64,000 nucleotides of DNA, taken from the NCBI GenBank assembly GCA_910579265.1, contig CAJTTE010000002.1, positions 62,001-126,000 on the forward strand, read 5' to 3'. The translations under genes were made by a program, and so were the position numbers. The stretch is from an uncultured Ruminiclostridium sp. GTDB lineage: Bacteria; Bacillota; Clostridia; Oscillospirales; Ruminococcaceae. A model generated the notes under the pieces. It did no database searches. It had not been told where the DNA came from and worked only from the letters and a program-made list of their open reading frames with translations. Shown one piece after another: positions 9,233 to 18,163 of this stretch (its first letter is position 1; the number at the start of each line of letters is the position of its first letter).

Positions 9233-9958
9233 TTAAATCGGAATCATGATTTCGGCGGCAAATACGCCTTCCTCGTTCTGTCTGTTGACATAGCCGCCGT
9301 ATTTTTTTGCTACGCGGTCGATCCTGAACAATCCGAAGCCGTGTTCGCCTTCCTTGGTGGAAAGATAATAACCTTTTTCTTTTCTGAGCTTTCCCGCTGA
9401 GTTCTGAACGGAAAGATAAAACTGCCCTTTAATCTGACCGATGTAAATACGTATGAATCTCTCCTCCACAGGAAGCTTTGAACATGCTTCTATAGCGTTA
9501 TCCAGCATATTGCCCAGAACCGAACACAGTTCTACGTCGGATATGGGGAGATCATTTGGAATATTTGCTTTTACATTAAGGCTTATGTTCAGTTTTTTAG
9601 CTTCGTTCAGTTTACTGTTCAAAATTGCGTCCGCCATAACGTTTCCTGTTTTAATTACGGTGTCAACGGTATCTAAATCCTCGGCAAGCTGCCCCAGATA
9701 ACTGTCAAGACCTGGATAATTTTTTTCGGCAAGCTGTATCTTCATATTCTGGATATGATTGCGGTAATCATGTCTCCAACCCCTGATTTGGCGGTACATA
9801 TTTTCGATCTCGCGTACTTGTTTTTCAATAAGCTCGCTTTGAAATCTTGCTATACGTTTGTCCAAGGCGTTATAAAACATCCTGCGTAAAATAAGGCAGA
9901 GTATTGCTGCGGCGCAGAGTGCTGCGAGGATTATACAAATTATTATAATAATTTCCAA
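9233..9958 (-). CDS. GHKL-type sensor histidine kinase (AgrC/NatK-like), single membrane helix
   Basis: A 241-residue product from a TTG start after GAGGTG. Residues 2-24 form one membrane helix, much shorter than the multi-helix sensor of typical AgrC proteins. The dimerisation/phospho-acceptor segment WRHDYRNHIQNM (61-72) carries the His (63) typical of this kinase class. An N-box follows (ELCSVLGNMLDNAIEACSK), and HGFGLFRI is the G-box of the GHKL ATPase fold. It is the third gene of a minus-strand operon with a LytTR response regulator and a small protein. It probably phosphorylates that regulator. With almost no extracellular loop, it may sense a membrane or protein-borne signal. Confidence 0.88.
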   Translation of the reverse strand: MEIIIIICIILAALCAAAILCLILRRMFYNALDKRIARFQSELIEKQVREIENMYRQIRGWRHDYRNHIQNMKIQLAEKNYPGLDSYLGQLAEDLDTVDTVIKTGNVMADAILNSKLNEAKKLNISLNVKANIPNDLPISDVELCSVLGNMLDNAIEACSKLPVEERFIRIYIGQIKGQFYLSVQNSAGKLRKEKGYYLSTKEGEHGFGLFRIDRVAKKYGGYVNRQNEEGVFAAEIMIPI

Positions 9959-9975
9959 GTCTTTTATTCACCTCT

Positions 9976-10446
9976 TTATTCTTCAGGCTTCATAAATCTC
10001 CAGGATAATTTTTGGGCAACTATATAGGTGCTGTTTTTTCCGTTGGCGGATATGATTTTTTCTTCGGAATAGCTTTCGGGTTTAAAGCATTCGTTATTTG
10101 ACCATACAATGAGTTTGTCATCTCTTGTTTTTCCCGTAAGATCGGTGCAAAAGGAAAGGTATGCTCCTAAAATTTCGCAGAAGTAGTTTTCCTCATATCC
10201 TACAACGTTAAATTTCATTACTCCCTCAAATAAAAGAGCCAACGGGTCTTTCCATTGGCTGTTTAGCGTCAGCACAAGCTTATGACCGCAGGCGTCCATG
10301 CAGCCTATCATAGATTTATTATCGTCTACGTATGAACCGCTTGTGTAGCTTATTCCGGTAATACAGCTGTCATGAAAGCCACAGTAGGCTTCCATAAGCT
10401 CTTTTATGCCGGCATCGTTATTTACTGATATCCAAATGTCGTTCAT
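9976..10446 (-). CDS. Hypothetical protein inside the two-component operon
   Basis: A 156-residue soluble protein, not recognised. It starts at the ATG at 10446 after AAAAGGATAAAACGAT, 6 bp downstream of the response-regulator stop, and ends 17 bp before the kinase start. Near the N-terminus is GFHDSCITGISY (about 23-34); similar FHDS-type segments occur in uncharacterised small Firmicutes proteins. Five cysteines are scattered through the middle. There is no signal peptide or membrane helix. The position between regulator and kinase suggests an accessory part of the signalling unit, but this is only inference. Confidence 0.75.
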   Translation of the reverse strand: MNDIWISVNNDAGIKELMEAYCGFHDSCITGISYTSGSYVDDNKSMIGCMDACGHKLVLTLNSQWKDPLALLFEGVMKFNVVGYEENYFCEILGAYLSFCTDLTGKTRDDKLIVWSNNECFKPESYSEEKIISANGKNSTYIVAQKLSWRFMKPEE

Positions 10447-10452
10447 ATCGTT

Positions 10453-11160
10453 TTATCCTTTTGTAAAAAATTCAATAAATCTTTTATTTACTGATTCATA
10501 AAGCCGTCTGGATATGGGTATGGTTTTTTCTCCGTCGAGTATGGCGTCGGTTTTTGTTATTGACTTGACGTATCGTATATTTACCACGTATGAACGGTGG
10601 CATAAAATAAAATCATCGCCGAGCTTTTCTCTTAAGCTGCTTATTCCCGACAGGCAGACAAGCTGCTCCCCTTTTTTCAAATTAATGAGACAGTTCTTTT
10701 TATCGGCTTCACAGTATAATATATCGTCAAGGCTTACACGCACAATACCGTCGGCGCAGTCAAGCAGTATGCTTTTGTCCGCCGGATTCCTCATTATATA
10801 TCTGTCAAGTACGGAAAAAAGCTTTTCTTCATTTACGGGTTTCATAAGATAATGAAGCGCATCCACCTCGTATCCCTCGTTCATATATTCGCTGTATCCG
10901 GTAATAAAAAGCAAAGGCAGCATATCGCCTTTTTCACGAAGCTTTTTTGCAAGCTCCATCCCGTTAAGCTCACCCATTTCTATATCCAGCAGCAGCAGCG
11001 AGCAAGGCTCGTCGGGATATGAAAACAAAAACGCTTCCGCACTCATGTATTTTTTTATGCTGATCATTATGTTTCGGTTTTTGCTCCATTTAATAAGAAG
11101 ATCTGAAAGATATTTTAGCTGTCCGACCTCGTCGTCGCATATTGAAATTATAAACGGCAT
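10453..11160 (-). CDS. LytTR-family response regulator
   Basis: The 235-residue protein starts at the ATG at 11160 after GGAGGAGCGATATT; a longer frame upstream lacks a site. The receiver domain (1-120) has the acidic pair CDDE (8-11), phospho-acceptor Asp59 in LLLLDIEMGELNG, the Thr of FITGYSE, and the Lys of MKPVNEEK. The C-terminal half is a LytTR DNA-binding domain: LDDILYCEADKKNC, LSSLREKL-like helix, and HRSYVVNIRYVKSI. It forms an operon with the unknown protein and the GHKL kinase downstream. It probably activates its own operon and possibly the ABC exporter operon that follows in the same direction. Confidence 0.92.
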   Translation of the reverse strand: MPFIISICDDEVGQLKYLSDLLIKWSKNRNIMISIKKYMSAEAFLFSYPDEPCSLLLLDIEMGELNGMELAKKLREKGDMLPLLFITGYSEYMNEGYEVDALHYLMKPVNEEKLFSVLDRYIMRNPADKSILLDCADGIVRVSLDDILYCEADKKNCLINLKKGEQLVCLSGISSLREKLGDDFILCHRSYVVNIRYVKSITKTDAILDGEKTIPISRRLYESVNKRFIEFFTKG

Positions 11161-11302
11161 AATATCGCTCCTCCTTAAATCAGTATAGCACAATTTTATA
11201 AATGGTGCAAGACAGCACAAAGATTCGCGGTGAAACGCTCATTTCTCCGAGATTTTGCGCATATAATGACAAGCAGGAACAAGCTTTACGGGGGGAATGA
11301 AT

Positions 11303-12670
11303 ATGCTGCAGTGGCTCAATGACAATATAATATGGGGAGCGCCTATGTTGGTGATCTACCTTCTGACCGGCGTGATTTTTTCGGTAAAGCTGAAATTTGC
11401 ACAGGTAACAAGGTTAAAAAGCATATTTTCCAATACTCTTTTTAGTAAAAACAAAGAAAGCGGGGACGGAAAGAATCTTTCTCCCGTTCAGACGCTTACC
11501 TCGGCTTTGGCAACCACTTTGGGTACGGGAAATATTGTGGCGGTAGGAGCGGCAGTAGCAATCGGCGGAGCCGGTGCGGTTTTCTGGATGCTTATTTCAG
11601 CTTTTCTTGGAATGGCTACCTGTTACGGCGAAAACGTACTCGGAATGAAATACAGACAGCAGCGTGATGACGGAAGCTGGTTCGGCGGTGCTTTTCATTA
11701 TATATCTGCCGCCTTCGGTTCACCTGCTGCGGGTAAGCTTTATGCTTTCTTTTGTGTGATCGCAAGCGTAGGCATCGGAAATATGACTCAGATAAATGCA
11801 ATGTCCGAAGCCTTAAACGGAGCATTCGGTATTCAGCCTTGGATAAGCGGAGCGGCAGCTACCATTCTTTTGATATGGCTGATCTTCGGAGGAGTACGAC
11901 TTCTTGGAAAGGTTACGGAGAAGGTTATACCGGTAATTTCGATATTGTATGTTTTAGGATGCCTATCCGTAATAATTATAAACATTAATGTTTTACCGCA
12001 TACATTTGTCAGAATTTTTTATGAGGCTTTTGATCTCAGGGCTGTGTCCGGAGGAATTTTCGGATCGGTTATGATGAAGGGTATGAGTTGGGGCTTCCGG
12101 CGCGGAATTTTTTCAAATGAAGCAGGTCTGGGAAGCAGCGTTATGCTCAATACCGCCACATGCTCGGATAATGTTCAGCGACAAGGAATGTGGGCAATGC
12201 TTCAGGTTTTTTTTGATACGATAGTTATGTGTACGCTTACCGCATTGGCACTTTTGGTAACAGGTGCGGATAAAGTGGGAACGGACGGAGTTTCCAACGC
12301 GGTATATGCTTTCGGCGGTGTTTTCGGAAGCTTTTCCGCAGGCTTTGTAGCAATAGCCATAACCGTTTTTGCCGTTACTACTGCGGCAGGATGGTCGGTG
12401 TACGGAACGTCATCTTTGGAATATATTGCGGGAAAAAGGTTCAGGATCTTATATCTTATAATTTTTGCCGCCGCCACTATGATCGGGGCCACAATGAAAA
12501 TAGAACTTGTATGGCAGTTTTCCGATCTTCTTAACGGATTGATGGCGATGCCGAATCTGCCCGCAATTCTTATACTGTCAAGAGAGGTGTCATGGTCAGA
12601 TGCGGAGATGATGATGAAAAGAGGGAAAAAAATAAAGAAAAGAAAGGAAACGGTTTCGACACAGGCTTAG
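11303..12670 (+). CDS. Sodium:alanine/glycine-type symporter (AGCS family)
   Basis: A 455-residue integral membrane protein. GGGGGG at 11290-11295 fits the ATG at 11303 better than the ATG at 11297. The N-terminal helix and the segment TSALATTLGTGNIVAVGAAV (about 65-84) match the conserved TxxxGxGNI signature of the alanine-or-glycine:cation symporter family. About ten further hydrophobic helices follow, plus the conserved region WGFRRGIFSNEAGLGSS. Such carriers import alanine, glycine or related amino acids with Na+. The gene is divergent from the two-component operon, with a TATAAT box at 11261. No downstream partner is seen. Confidence 0.92.
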   Translation: MLQWLNDNIIWGAPMLVIYLLTGVIFSVKLKFAQVTRLKSIFSNTLFSKNKESGDGKNLSPVQTLTSALATTLGTGNIVAVGAAVAIGGAGAVFWMLISAFLGMATCYGENVLGMKYRQQRDDGSWFGGAFHYISAAFGSPAAGKLYAFFCVIASVGIGNMTQINAMSEALNGAFGIQPWISGAAATILLIWLIFGGVRLLGKVTEKVIPVISILYVLGCLSVIIININVLPHTFVRIFYEAFDLRAVSGGIFGSVMMKGMSWGFRRGIFSNEAGLGSSVMLNTATCSDNVQRQGMWAMLQVFFDTIVMCTLTALALLVTGADKVGTDGVSNAVYAFGGVFGSFSAGFVAIAITVFAVTTAAGWSVYGTSSLEYIAGKRFRILYLIIFAAATMIGATMKIELVWQFSDLLNGLMAMPNLPAILILSREVSWSDAEMMMKRGKKIKKRKETVSTQA

Positions 12671-12925
12671 TTTTTGGGATTGGAAAAATGTTTCCATCCG
12701 AGAATGCCAAGAAAATGAAATGCTATTTTAATTGAATTTTGATCAACCTTGAACGATTTGATAAACAGAAGATTTTTTTACCCGCAAGCTTTAAAATATC
12801 TGTCGCAAATGTGCATCCGGACCCGAATCAATAAAAGGATAAAACCAAAAAGTATACTCCGGTAATTTTATGATAATATAGTAATTTTTATTTACTGCCG
12901 GCATTCATGTGCTTTTAAATAATCG
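12671..12925. other. Intergenic stretch, nothing recognised
   Basis: No open frame, tRNA or strong terminator was found between the symporter stop and the family C element. The sequence is A+T rich. Confidence 0.5.
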
Positions 12926-13058
12926 GAGCATGTTCACATAAAGCAAAGCACGCATTCCTAAGGCAAGTTCTGCTGCTTACTGTGTTAAATTTTTTTCTTG
13001 CAAGCGGCAAAATCATGCTTAAAAATCTGCATATTGACTTTTGCATAAACACGCTCTG
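12926..13058 (+). mobile_element. MITE-like element family C, copy 1 (shortened)
   Basis: It is bounded by GAGCATGTTCACATAA and TTGCATAAACACGCTC, an imperfect inverted repeat. The interior GGCAAGTTCTGCTGCTTACT and the TTAAATTTTTTTCTTG block match the family members at 28246, 38088 and 56295. At 133 bp it is about 40 bp shorter than the others, so it is probably internally deleted. Confidence 0.6.
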
Positions 13059-13059
13059 A

Positions 13060-13093
13060 AAAGTGTACGTTTTTTAAAGACGTACACTTTTTG
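13060..13093 (+). terminator. Terminator-like hairpin
   Basis: AAAGTGTACGT (13060-13070) pairs with ACGTACACTTT (13080-13090) and ends in a T run. It lies 390 bp after the symporter gene, directly after the family C element. It may end the symporter transcript, as no nearer terminator is seen. Confidence 0.65.
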
Positions 13094-13290
13094 TCGTTCT
13101 TAAGATTATCCGGATCGGTACGATCAAAAATTATTTTAATGGCAAAGAATTATTTTTGTTTTAATCATCTGATTTTTCCCGTCTCTGACTTTTTCTTTTC
13201 ATTTTACACTGATATAAAAAGCTGTCAAATGCTATGAAAATCTATTAAAAAATTAAACAATACAAAGGAAAAATCTAAGAAGGATTCAAT

Positions 13291-13729
13291 ATGAAAAGGA
13301 TTATTTTATTTAGTTTCTGCTCATGCAAACAGTCTATAGTTGACTTGGTCTGAGGAGATACGGGAAAAAAGATTATGCCATATTTAAATGATATTTCAGA
13401 AGGCGGAGAAACTATCAAAAATGACGTTATTGCTGATAATTATTTCGGGATTTATCAGGATTGACGCCGCAGCGTTATTTATTACATCAAAAACTTATTA
13501 TATTATGATACGATAGTTGCAGAGGATATAGCGGATGAACCTTTTTTTCACAAATGCACAGTATCTTTATGTTTATCTTGATGAAACATTTAAACCTCTT
13601 GAAGAGGCATATGAAAAGCGCATGATTCCAAGGACGATATAATAGCTGTAGGCGGTTACGGATATTCGGACGAAGGAAAGCTGCGGGTTGCTCTCAGCAA
13701 TAATAAAAATTTTGATCTCCGGATATGAT
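13291..13729 (+). pseudogene. Decayed coding sequence of unknown family
   Basis: From ATG 13291 the frame reads through TGA stops (one after ...SIVDLV, one after ...YFGIYQD) and then needs a frameshift near 13550. Beyond that it gives QYLYVYLDETFKPLEEAYEK, and after another shift DDIIAVGGYGYSDEGKLRVA. The pieces look like real protein, so this is most likely a dead gene. No family could be named. The rest of 13094-13811 shows nothing. Confidence 0.4.
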
Positions 13730-13811
13730 ATGGATGCAAAATAGGCGCCCTACCGTAGTGAGTTTCTTTTCAATACATAAAAAATACTGGCGGCATTTTA
13801 AAAATATACTA

Positions 13812-13840
13812 TTGACCGTTTGACAAAAATAGTATATAAT
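13812..13840 (+). promoter_or_regulatory. Sigma-A promoter of pckG
   Basis: TTGACC at 13812-13817, a 17 bp spacer, and TATAAT at 13835-13840. A second TTGACA at 13819-13824 overlaps the spacer. This leaves a leader of about 125 nt before the start codon. Confidence 0.75.
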
Positions 13841-13973
13841 GATATTTGACAAACGCTGTGTTTAACACAGCCGCAAAAACCGACAGAATGTGTTAAAGGC
13901 CTTTGCCACGGGGAAATTTCTCCCTTGCGGCAGGCTATACAGCGAAATGAAAAAGAAAAGGAGTACCACAACC

Positions 13974-15782
13974 ATGTCAATGACCAATAATAAGAATGTG
14001 CTGAAGTGGGTCGAAGAAATGCAGGCTCTTACCAAGCCCGAAAAGGTGGTCTGGATCGACGGAAGCGACGAGCAGCTGAACGCCCTTAAGGAAGAAGCCA
14101 TATCAACAGGCGAGATGATAAGACTTAACCAGGATGAGCTTCCCGGATGCATCTATCACAGAACCAAGCCCAACGACGTAGCGCGCGTTGAGGACAGAAC
14201 CTTTATCTGCACAAGCAAAAAGGAAGACGCAGGTCCCACAAACAACTGGTGTGATCCCAAGGAAATGTACGCTAAGCTTACTCCTATGTACGACGGCGTT
14301 ATGAAGGGAAGAACAATGTATGTTATCCCTTATTCCATGGGCCCTATCGGTTCTCCTCTGGCTAAGGTGGGCGTTGAGCTTACCGATTCTATTTATGTAG
14401 TTCTCAATATGGATATAATGACCCGTATGGGCGCACAGGCTTTCAAAAACCTCGGTGATGAGAGCAACGATTTTGTAAGAGGTCTTCACTCCAAGGCAGA
14501 CGTTGACCCCGAGGGCAGATATATCGTACAGTTCCCGGAGGACAACACCATATGGAGCATAAACTCCGCATACGGCGGAAACGTTCTTCTCGGCAAAAAG
14601 TGCTTCGCGCTCCGTATCGCTTCCTATCAGGGCTGGAAGGAGGGCTGGATGGCCGAGCATATGCTTATTCTCGGCATCGAGAAGCCCGACGGAGATATTA
14701 AGTATGTTACCGCCGCGTTCCCTTCCGCCTGCGGAAAAACCAACCTTGCTATGCTTATTCCTCCCGAGGGATACAGAACTAAGGGCTACAAGGTTTGGAC
14801 GGTAGGCGACGATATCGCATGGCTTAAGCAGGGCGCGGACGGAAAGCTCTATGCCATCAACCCTGAAAACGGTTTCTTCGGCGTAGCCCCCGGAACAAAT
14901 GAAAAATCCAACTTCAACGCTCTTGAATCCACCAAGAAGAACACTATATTCACCAATGTTGCTATAAATAACGATACCAATACCGTTTGGTGGGAAGGCC
15001 TTGACAAGAATCCTCCCGAAAATGCAACCGAGTGGAAGGGTGCAAAGGTAAACGGCAAGGAATATGTGGCAACTATGGGTCCGGACGGAAAGCCTCAGAA
15101 GCTGGCTCACCCCAACAGCCGCTTTACCGCTCCCGCCGAAAACTGCCCGTGTATTTCCAAGGAATTCAACAATCCTAACGGCGTGCCCATTTCCGCAATG
15201 ATATTCGGCGGACGCAGAGCTAAGACAGCTCCGTTGGTATATCAGAGCTTTGACTGGAATCACGGCGTATTCGTAGGCTCTATCATGGCTTCCGAGACAA
15301 CAGCTGCCGCTGCCGGCGCAGTAGGTGTCGTAAGACGTGATCCTATGGCGATGCTTCCTTTCTGCGGCTACAATATGGCCGACTACTGGCAGCATTGGGT
15401 AGATATGGGAGAAAAGCTTGGAGAAAATGCTCCCAAGATATTTAATGTAAACTGGTTCAGAACCGATGACGAGGGTCATTTTATCTGGCCCGGCTTCGGT
15501 GACAATATGCGTGTACTCGACTGGATCATTCAGCGTGTTGAGGGTAAGGTCGACGCGGTTGAGACAGCTATCGGCTATGAGCCCAAGCCCGAGGATATCA
15601 ATATTGAGGGACTTGAAGGCGAAGGCATAACCACGGATGTTGTGAAGGATCTTCTTTCTGTTGACGTTGAGTACTGGAAAGAAGACGTTAAGGGTATCAA
15701 GGAGTTCTATGCTAAGTTCGGCGATAAGCTTCCGGAAGAGATGAAGAAGCAGTTGGCGGCTCTTGAAGAAAGACTTGGCTGA
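13974..15782 (+). CDS. pckG: Phosphoenolpyruvate carboxykinase (GTP)
   Basis: A 602-residue cytosolic enzyme that interconverts oxaloacetate + GTP and PEP + GDP + CO2. It is GTP-type by length and by the P-loop with reactive cysteine, FPSACGKTNLAM. Further motifs are the metal-site region FDWNHGVFVGS and the GRRAKTAPLVYQS block near the nucleotide site. The start is the ATG at 13974, ten bases after AAAGGAG. An upstream in-frame extension has no site. Codon use is strongly C-ending and unlike many neighbours, consistent with high expression. It is monocistronic, with its own promoter and terminator. In anaerobic gut bacteria it commonly runs in the carboxylating direction to fix CO2 for succinate or anaplerosis; that direction here is inference. 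Confidence 0.97.
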   Translation: MSMTNNKNVLKWVEEMQALTKPEKVVWIDGSDEQLNALKEEAISTGEMIRLNQDELPGCIYHRTKPNDVARVEDRTFICTSKKEDAGPTNNWCDPKEMYAKLTPMYDGVMKGRTMYVIPYSMGPIGSPLAKVGVELTDSIYVVLNMDIMTRMGAQAFKNLGDESNDFVRGLHSKADVDPEGRYIVQFPEDNTIWSINSAYGGNVLLGKKCFALRIASYQGWKEGWMAEHMLILGIEKPDGDIKYVTAAFPSACGKTNLAMLIPPEGYRTKGYKVWTVGDDIAWLKQGADGKLYAINPENGFFGVAPGTNEKSNFNALESTKKNTIFTNVAINNDTNTVWWEGLDKNPPENATEWKGAKVNGKEYVATMGPDGKPQKLAHPNSRFTAPAENCPCISKEFNNPNGVPISAMIFGGRRAKTAPLVYQSFDWNHGVFVGSIMASETTAAAAGAVGVVRRDPMAMLPFCGYNMADYWQHWVDMGEKLGENAPKIFNVNWFRTDDEGHFIWPGFGDNMRVLDWIIQRVEGKVDAVETAIGYEPKPEDINIEGLEGEGITTDVVKDLLSVDVEYWKEDVKGIKEFYAKFGDKLPEEMKKQLAALEERLG

Positions 15783-15801
15783 GATAATATTCTTAAATAT
15801 C

Positions 15802-15837
15802 AACGGGAAAGCGCTTAACTGCGCTTTCCCGTTTTTT
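15802..15837 (+). terminator. Rho-independent terminator of pckG
   Basis: AACGGGAAAGCGC (15802-15814) pairs with GCGCTTTCCCGTT (15821-15833), with a 6-nt loop and a T run, 20 bp after the pckG stop. Confidence 0.92.
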
Positions 15838-15897
15838 AAGCAGCGGCATTTAAGCCGTTATATCTTATTGCATATAAAATTTATTGATATGAGATTT

Positions 15898-16695
15898 TTA
15901 AATATTTTTACCGTCGGATATTTCCGAAGGATCACCCCGCCTTGCAGTCTGCGCAAAATATGTTCCCCAGAGCATAAGTTTAGACGGAACGGTTTTTGCA
16001 AGCATTGCCAAAGCCTTTATTTCCGCTTTAGGAATGATGACAGTCTTTCTTTTAAACATTTCCTCCAAAGCATATTCCGCAATATCTGATGCAGCTGCTC
16101 CGCCCACCGCAAATTCGGCACCGGCTACCTTGTTGAATTCCGTGTTGACAGGACCGGGACACAGTGCCCCCACATAAACATTTATCCTGTCATGACTAAG
16201 CTCCTGGCTTATGGCGCGGGTGAGCTGAAGAACGTAATTTTTGCTGGCATAATATGTGGCCATAAGAGGACCAGCCATAAATCCCGCAACCGAGGAAACA
16301 TTAAGGATATATCCGTAATTACGGCCGCAGAAATCCCGTAAAAACAGCTTTGTCAATATATGAACGGCTTTTATGTTCACATCAATCATTTCAAGCTCAC
16401 GATCAAGCCCGGTTTCGCCGAACCTGCCGAAAAGCCCGAATCCGGCATTGTTTATAAGAATATCGATATTCAGATTCTTCACATGTTCGTACAGCATTAA
16501 ACAATGGTCTTTTCTTGATAAATCGAAACTCAGAAGCTTTATTTTTACATCGCAGGTTTCGAGTATCTTTTCTTTTAGCTGACGCAGACGATCCTTTCGT
16601 CTTGCGGTAAGAATAAGGTTAAAGCCTTTTTCGGCAAGCTTCTTCGCCAATTCCTCGCCAATTCCAGAACTTGCACCTGTTATAAGTGCTATCAT
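15898..16695 (-). CDS. Short-chain dehydrogenase/reductase (SDR), classical type
   Basis: A 265-residue NAD(P)-dependent oxidoreductase. The cofactor motif TGASSGIG is at residues 6-13 and NNAG at about 81-84. The catalytic Ser is in NVSSVAG, and the Tyr/Lys pair in YYASKNY. An Arg-rich stretch after the second strand (TARRKDRL) suggests NADP(H). The closest general group is the YqjQ/DltE-like SDRs, whose substrates are mostly unknown. The C-terminus PSKLMLWGTYFAQ may form an amphipathic segment. It is a single minus-strand gene convergent with pckG and divergent from ahcY. Confidence 0.9.
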   Translation of the reverse strand: MIALITGASSGIGEELAKKLAEKGFNLILTARRKDRLRQLKEKILETCDVKIKLLSFDLSRKDHCLMLYEHVKNLNIDILINNAGFGLFGRFGETGLDRELEMIDVNIKAVHILTKLFLRDFCGRNYGYILNVSSVAGFMAGPLMATYYASKNYVLQLTRAISQELSHDRINVYVGALCPGPVNTEFNKVAGAEFAVGGAAASDIAEYALEEMFKRKTVIIPKAEIKALAMLAKTVPSKLMLWGTYFAQTARRGDPSEISDGKNI

Positions 16696-16853
16696 ATGGC
16701 ATACCTCATTTCATTTAAAATTGCAGCTTTAACCGCCGTTTCGGTTTTTGCATGCTGTCACTTATTTACCGGCCCGGAATATCTTTTATTTGATTATTAT
16801 AAAGCTTTTTTTGTGTTTTTGCAAGGGCTGTTGACAAATAATTTTTTTAACAC

Positions 16854-16882
16854 TTGAAGTTTACGGGCTTTTATGGTAGAAT
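16854..16882 (+). promoter_or_regulatory. Sigma-A promoter of ahcY
   Basis: TTGAAG at 16854-16859, a 17 bp spacer ending in TGG, and TAGAAT at 16877-16882. It lies 37 bp before the ahcY start. No S-adenosylhomocysteine riboswitch fits in so short a leader. Confidence 0.6.
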
Positions 16883-16918
16883 ATAAAAGTAAAATAATCG
16901 GCAAGGAAGGAAAATGTT

Positions 16919-18163
16919 ATGAAAAGTGAAATCAGGGATATTAACCTTTGGGAAAGCGGAAGCCGTAAGATCCAATGGGTAAAGAATAATATGCCGCTTC
17001 TCAGAAGCATAGAAGAGGAATTTTCAGAGACTAAGCCTTTCGAAGGCATCAAGGTCGCTTTATCGGTACACCTTGAGGCTAAAACGGCATATTTGTGCAA
17101 GGTTTTGGCGGCAGGCGGTGCAGAAATGTATATAACCGGAAGCAATCCGCTTTCCACTCAGGATGATGTGGCGGCGGCGCTGGTACATGACGGACTCAAT
17201 GTTTTTGCATGGTACAATTCCAACGAAGAGGAGTATCACCGTCATATTTCCGAGGTTATCAAAGCCGAGCCCAATATAATCATTGATGACGGCGGAGATC
17301 TGGTGCATCTTATTCATTCGGAATATCCGCATCTTATAGATAACGTTATAGGCGGCTGCGAAGAAACGACGACCGGTATTATACGCCTTAAAGCAATGGA
17401 CGCAGCCGGAAAACTCAAGTTCCCGATGGTACTGGTTAACGACGCGGACTGCAAGCATTTGTTTGACAACCGTTACGGAACCGGTCAGTCGGTATGGGAC
17501 GGCATTAACCGTACTACCAATCTTATTGTTGCGGGAAAGAACGTTGTTGTGGCAGGTTACGGCTGGTGCGGCAAGGGCGTTGCAATGAGGGCCAAGGGCC
17601 TGGGCGCTTCGGTAATTGTTACCGAGGTGGATCCTATTAAGGCGATGGAAGCGGTAATGGACGGATTTAAGGTCATGAAGATGACGGAAGCGGCTAAGAT
17701 AGGAGATTTCTTTATTACCGTTACCGGATGCAGCGGAGTAATATGCGAGGACAGCTTCAGGGTCATGAAGGACAATGCTATTTGCTGCAACGCTGGGCAT
17801 TTTGATGTCGAAGTGGATGTGGCGGGACTTAAGAGAATAGCCAAAGAAAGTCACCTCGCACGAAACAACATTATGTGCTACACGCTGGAGGATGGAAGAA
17901 GAATAAACGTTATCGCCGAGGGAAGACTCGTAAATCTTGCGGCAGGTGACGGACATCCTGCGGAGATCATGGATATGAGCTTCGCTATACAGCTTTTATC
18001 CGCTCTTTATCTTGTTCGTAATAAGGGCAGGCTCAATGAGAAGATCATCAATGTCCCCAAGGAGATAGACAATGAGGTTGCACAACGTAAGCTGAGATTC
18101 TGGGGTATCGAAATAGACAAGCTCACTCAACAGCAGGTGGAATATCTTAACGCTTCTGAGTGA
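16919..18163 (+). CDS. ahcY: Adenosylhomocysteinase (S-adenosylhomocysteine hydrolase), short Thermotoga type
   Basis: The 414-residue enzyme splits S-adenosylhomocysteine into adenosine and homocysteine using tightly bound NAD. Family blocks seen are GGCEETTTGIIRLKAM, the VNDADCKHLFDNRYGTGQS segment with the catalytic Lys/Asp region, and the dinucleotide fold VVVAGYGWCGKGVA. VIVTEVDPIKAMEAVMDG and CNAGHFDVEVD follow. The start ATG has AAGGAAGGAAAATGTT in front. It lacks the ~40-residue insert of the eukaryotic/proteobacterial type, as in Thermotoga and many Clostridia. Some relatives act on S-inosylhomocysteine instead, which cannot be excluded. It is monocistronic. Confidence 0.93.
   Translation: MKSEIRDINLWESGSRKIQWVKNNMPLLRSIEEEFSETKPFEGIKVALSVHLEAKTAYLCKVLAAGGAEMYITGSNPLSTQDDVAAALVHDGLNVFAWYNSNEEEYHRHISEVIKAEPNIIIDDGGDLVHLIHSEYPHLIDNVIGGCEETTTGIIRLKAMDAAGKLKFPMVLVNDADCKHLFDNRYGTGQSVWDGINRTTNLIVAGKNVVVAGYGWCGKGVAMRAKGLGASVIVTEVDPIKAMEAVMDGFKVMKMTEAAKIGDFFITVTGCSGVICEDSFRVMKDNAICCNAGHFDVEVDVAGLKRIAKESHLARNNIMCYTLEDGRRINVIAEGRLVNLAAGDGHPAEIMDMSFAIQLLSALYLVRNKGRLNEKIINVPKEIDNEVAQRKLRFWGIEIDKLTQQQVEYLNASE

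Noticed and set aside
13814..13860. Additional promoter pairs from the repeated TTGACA words near pckG
   Set aside because: Only the TTGACC box has a 17 bp spacing to TATAAT; the others have no matching -10.
14103..15803. 566-codon open frame on the minus strand opposite pckG
   Set aside because: It mirrors the codon bias of pckG, has no ribosome binding site and no recognisable family, so it is a shadow frame.
16883..16918. SAH or SAM riboswitch in front of ahcY
   Set aside because: The promoter leaves only about 30 nt of leader, too short for these riboswitches.
17060..17956. 298-codon minus-strand frame opposite ahcY
   Set aside because: Antisense shadow of a well-conserved enzyme gene; no start site or motif.
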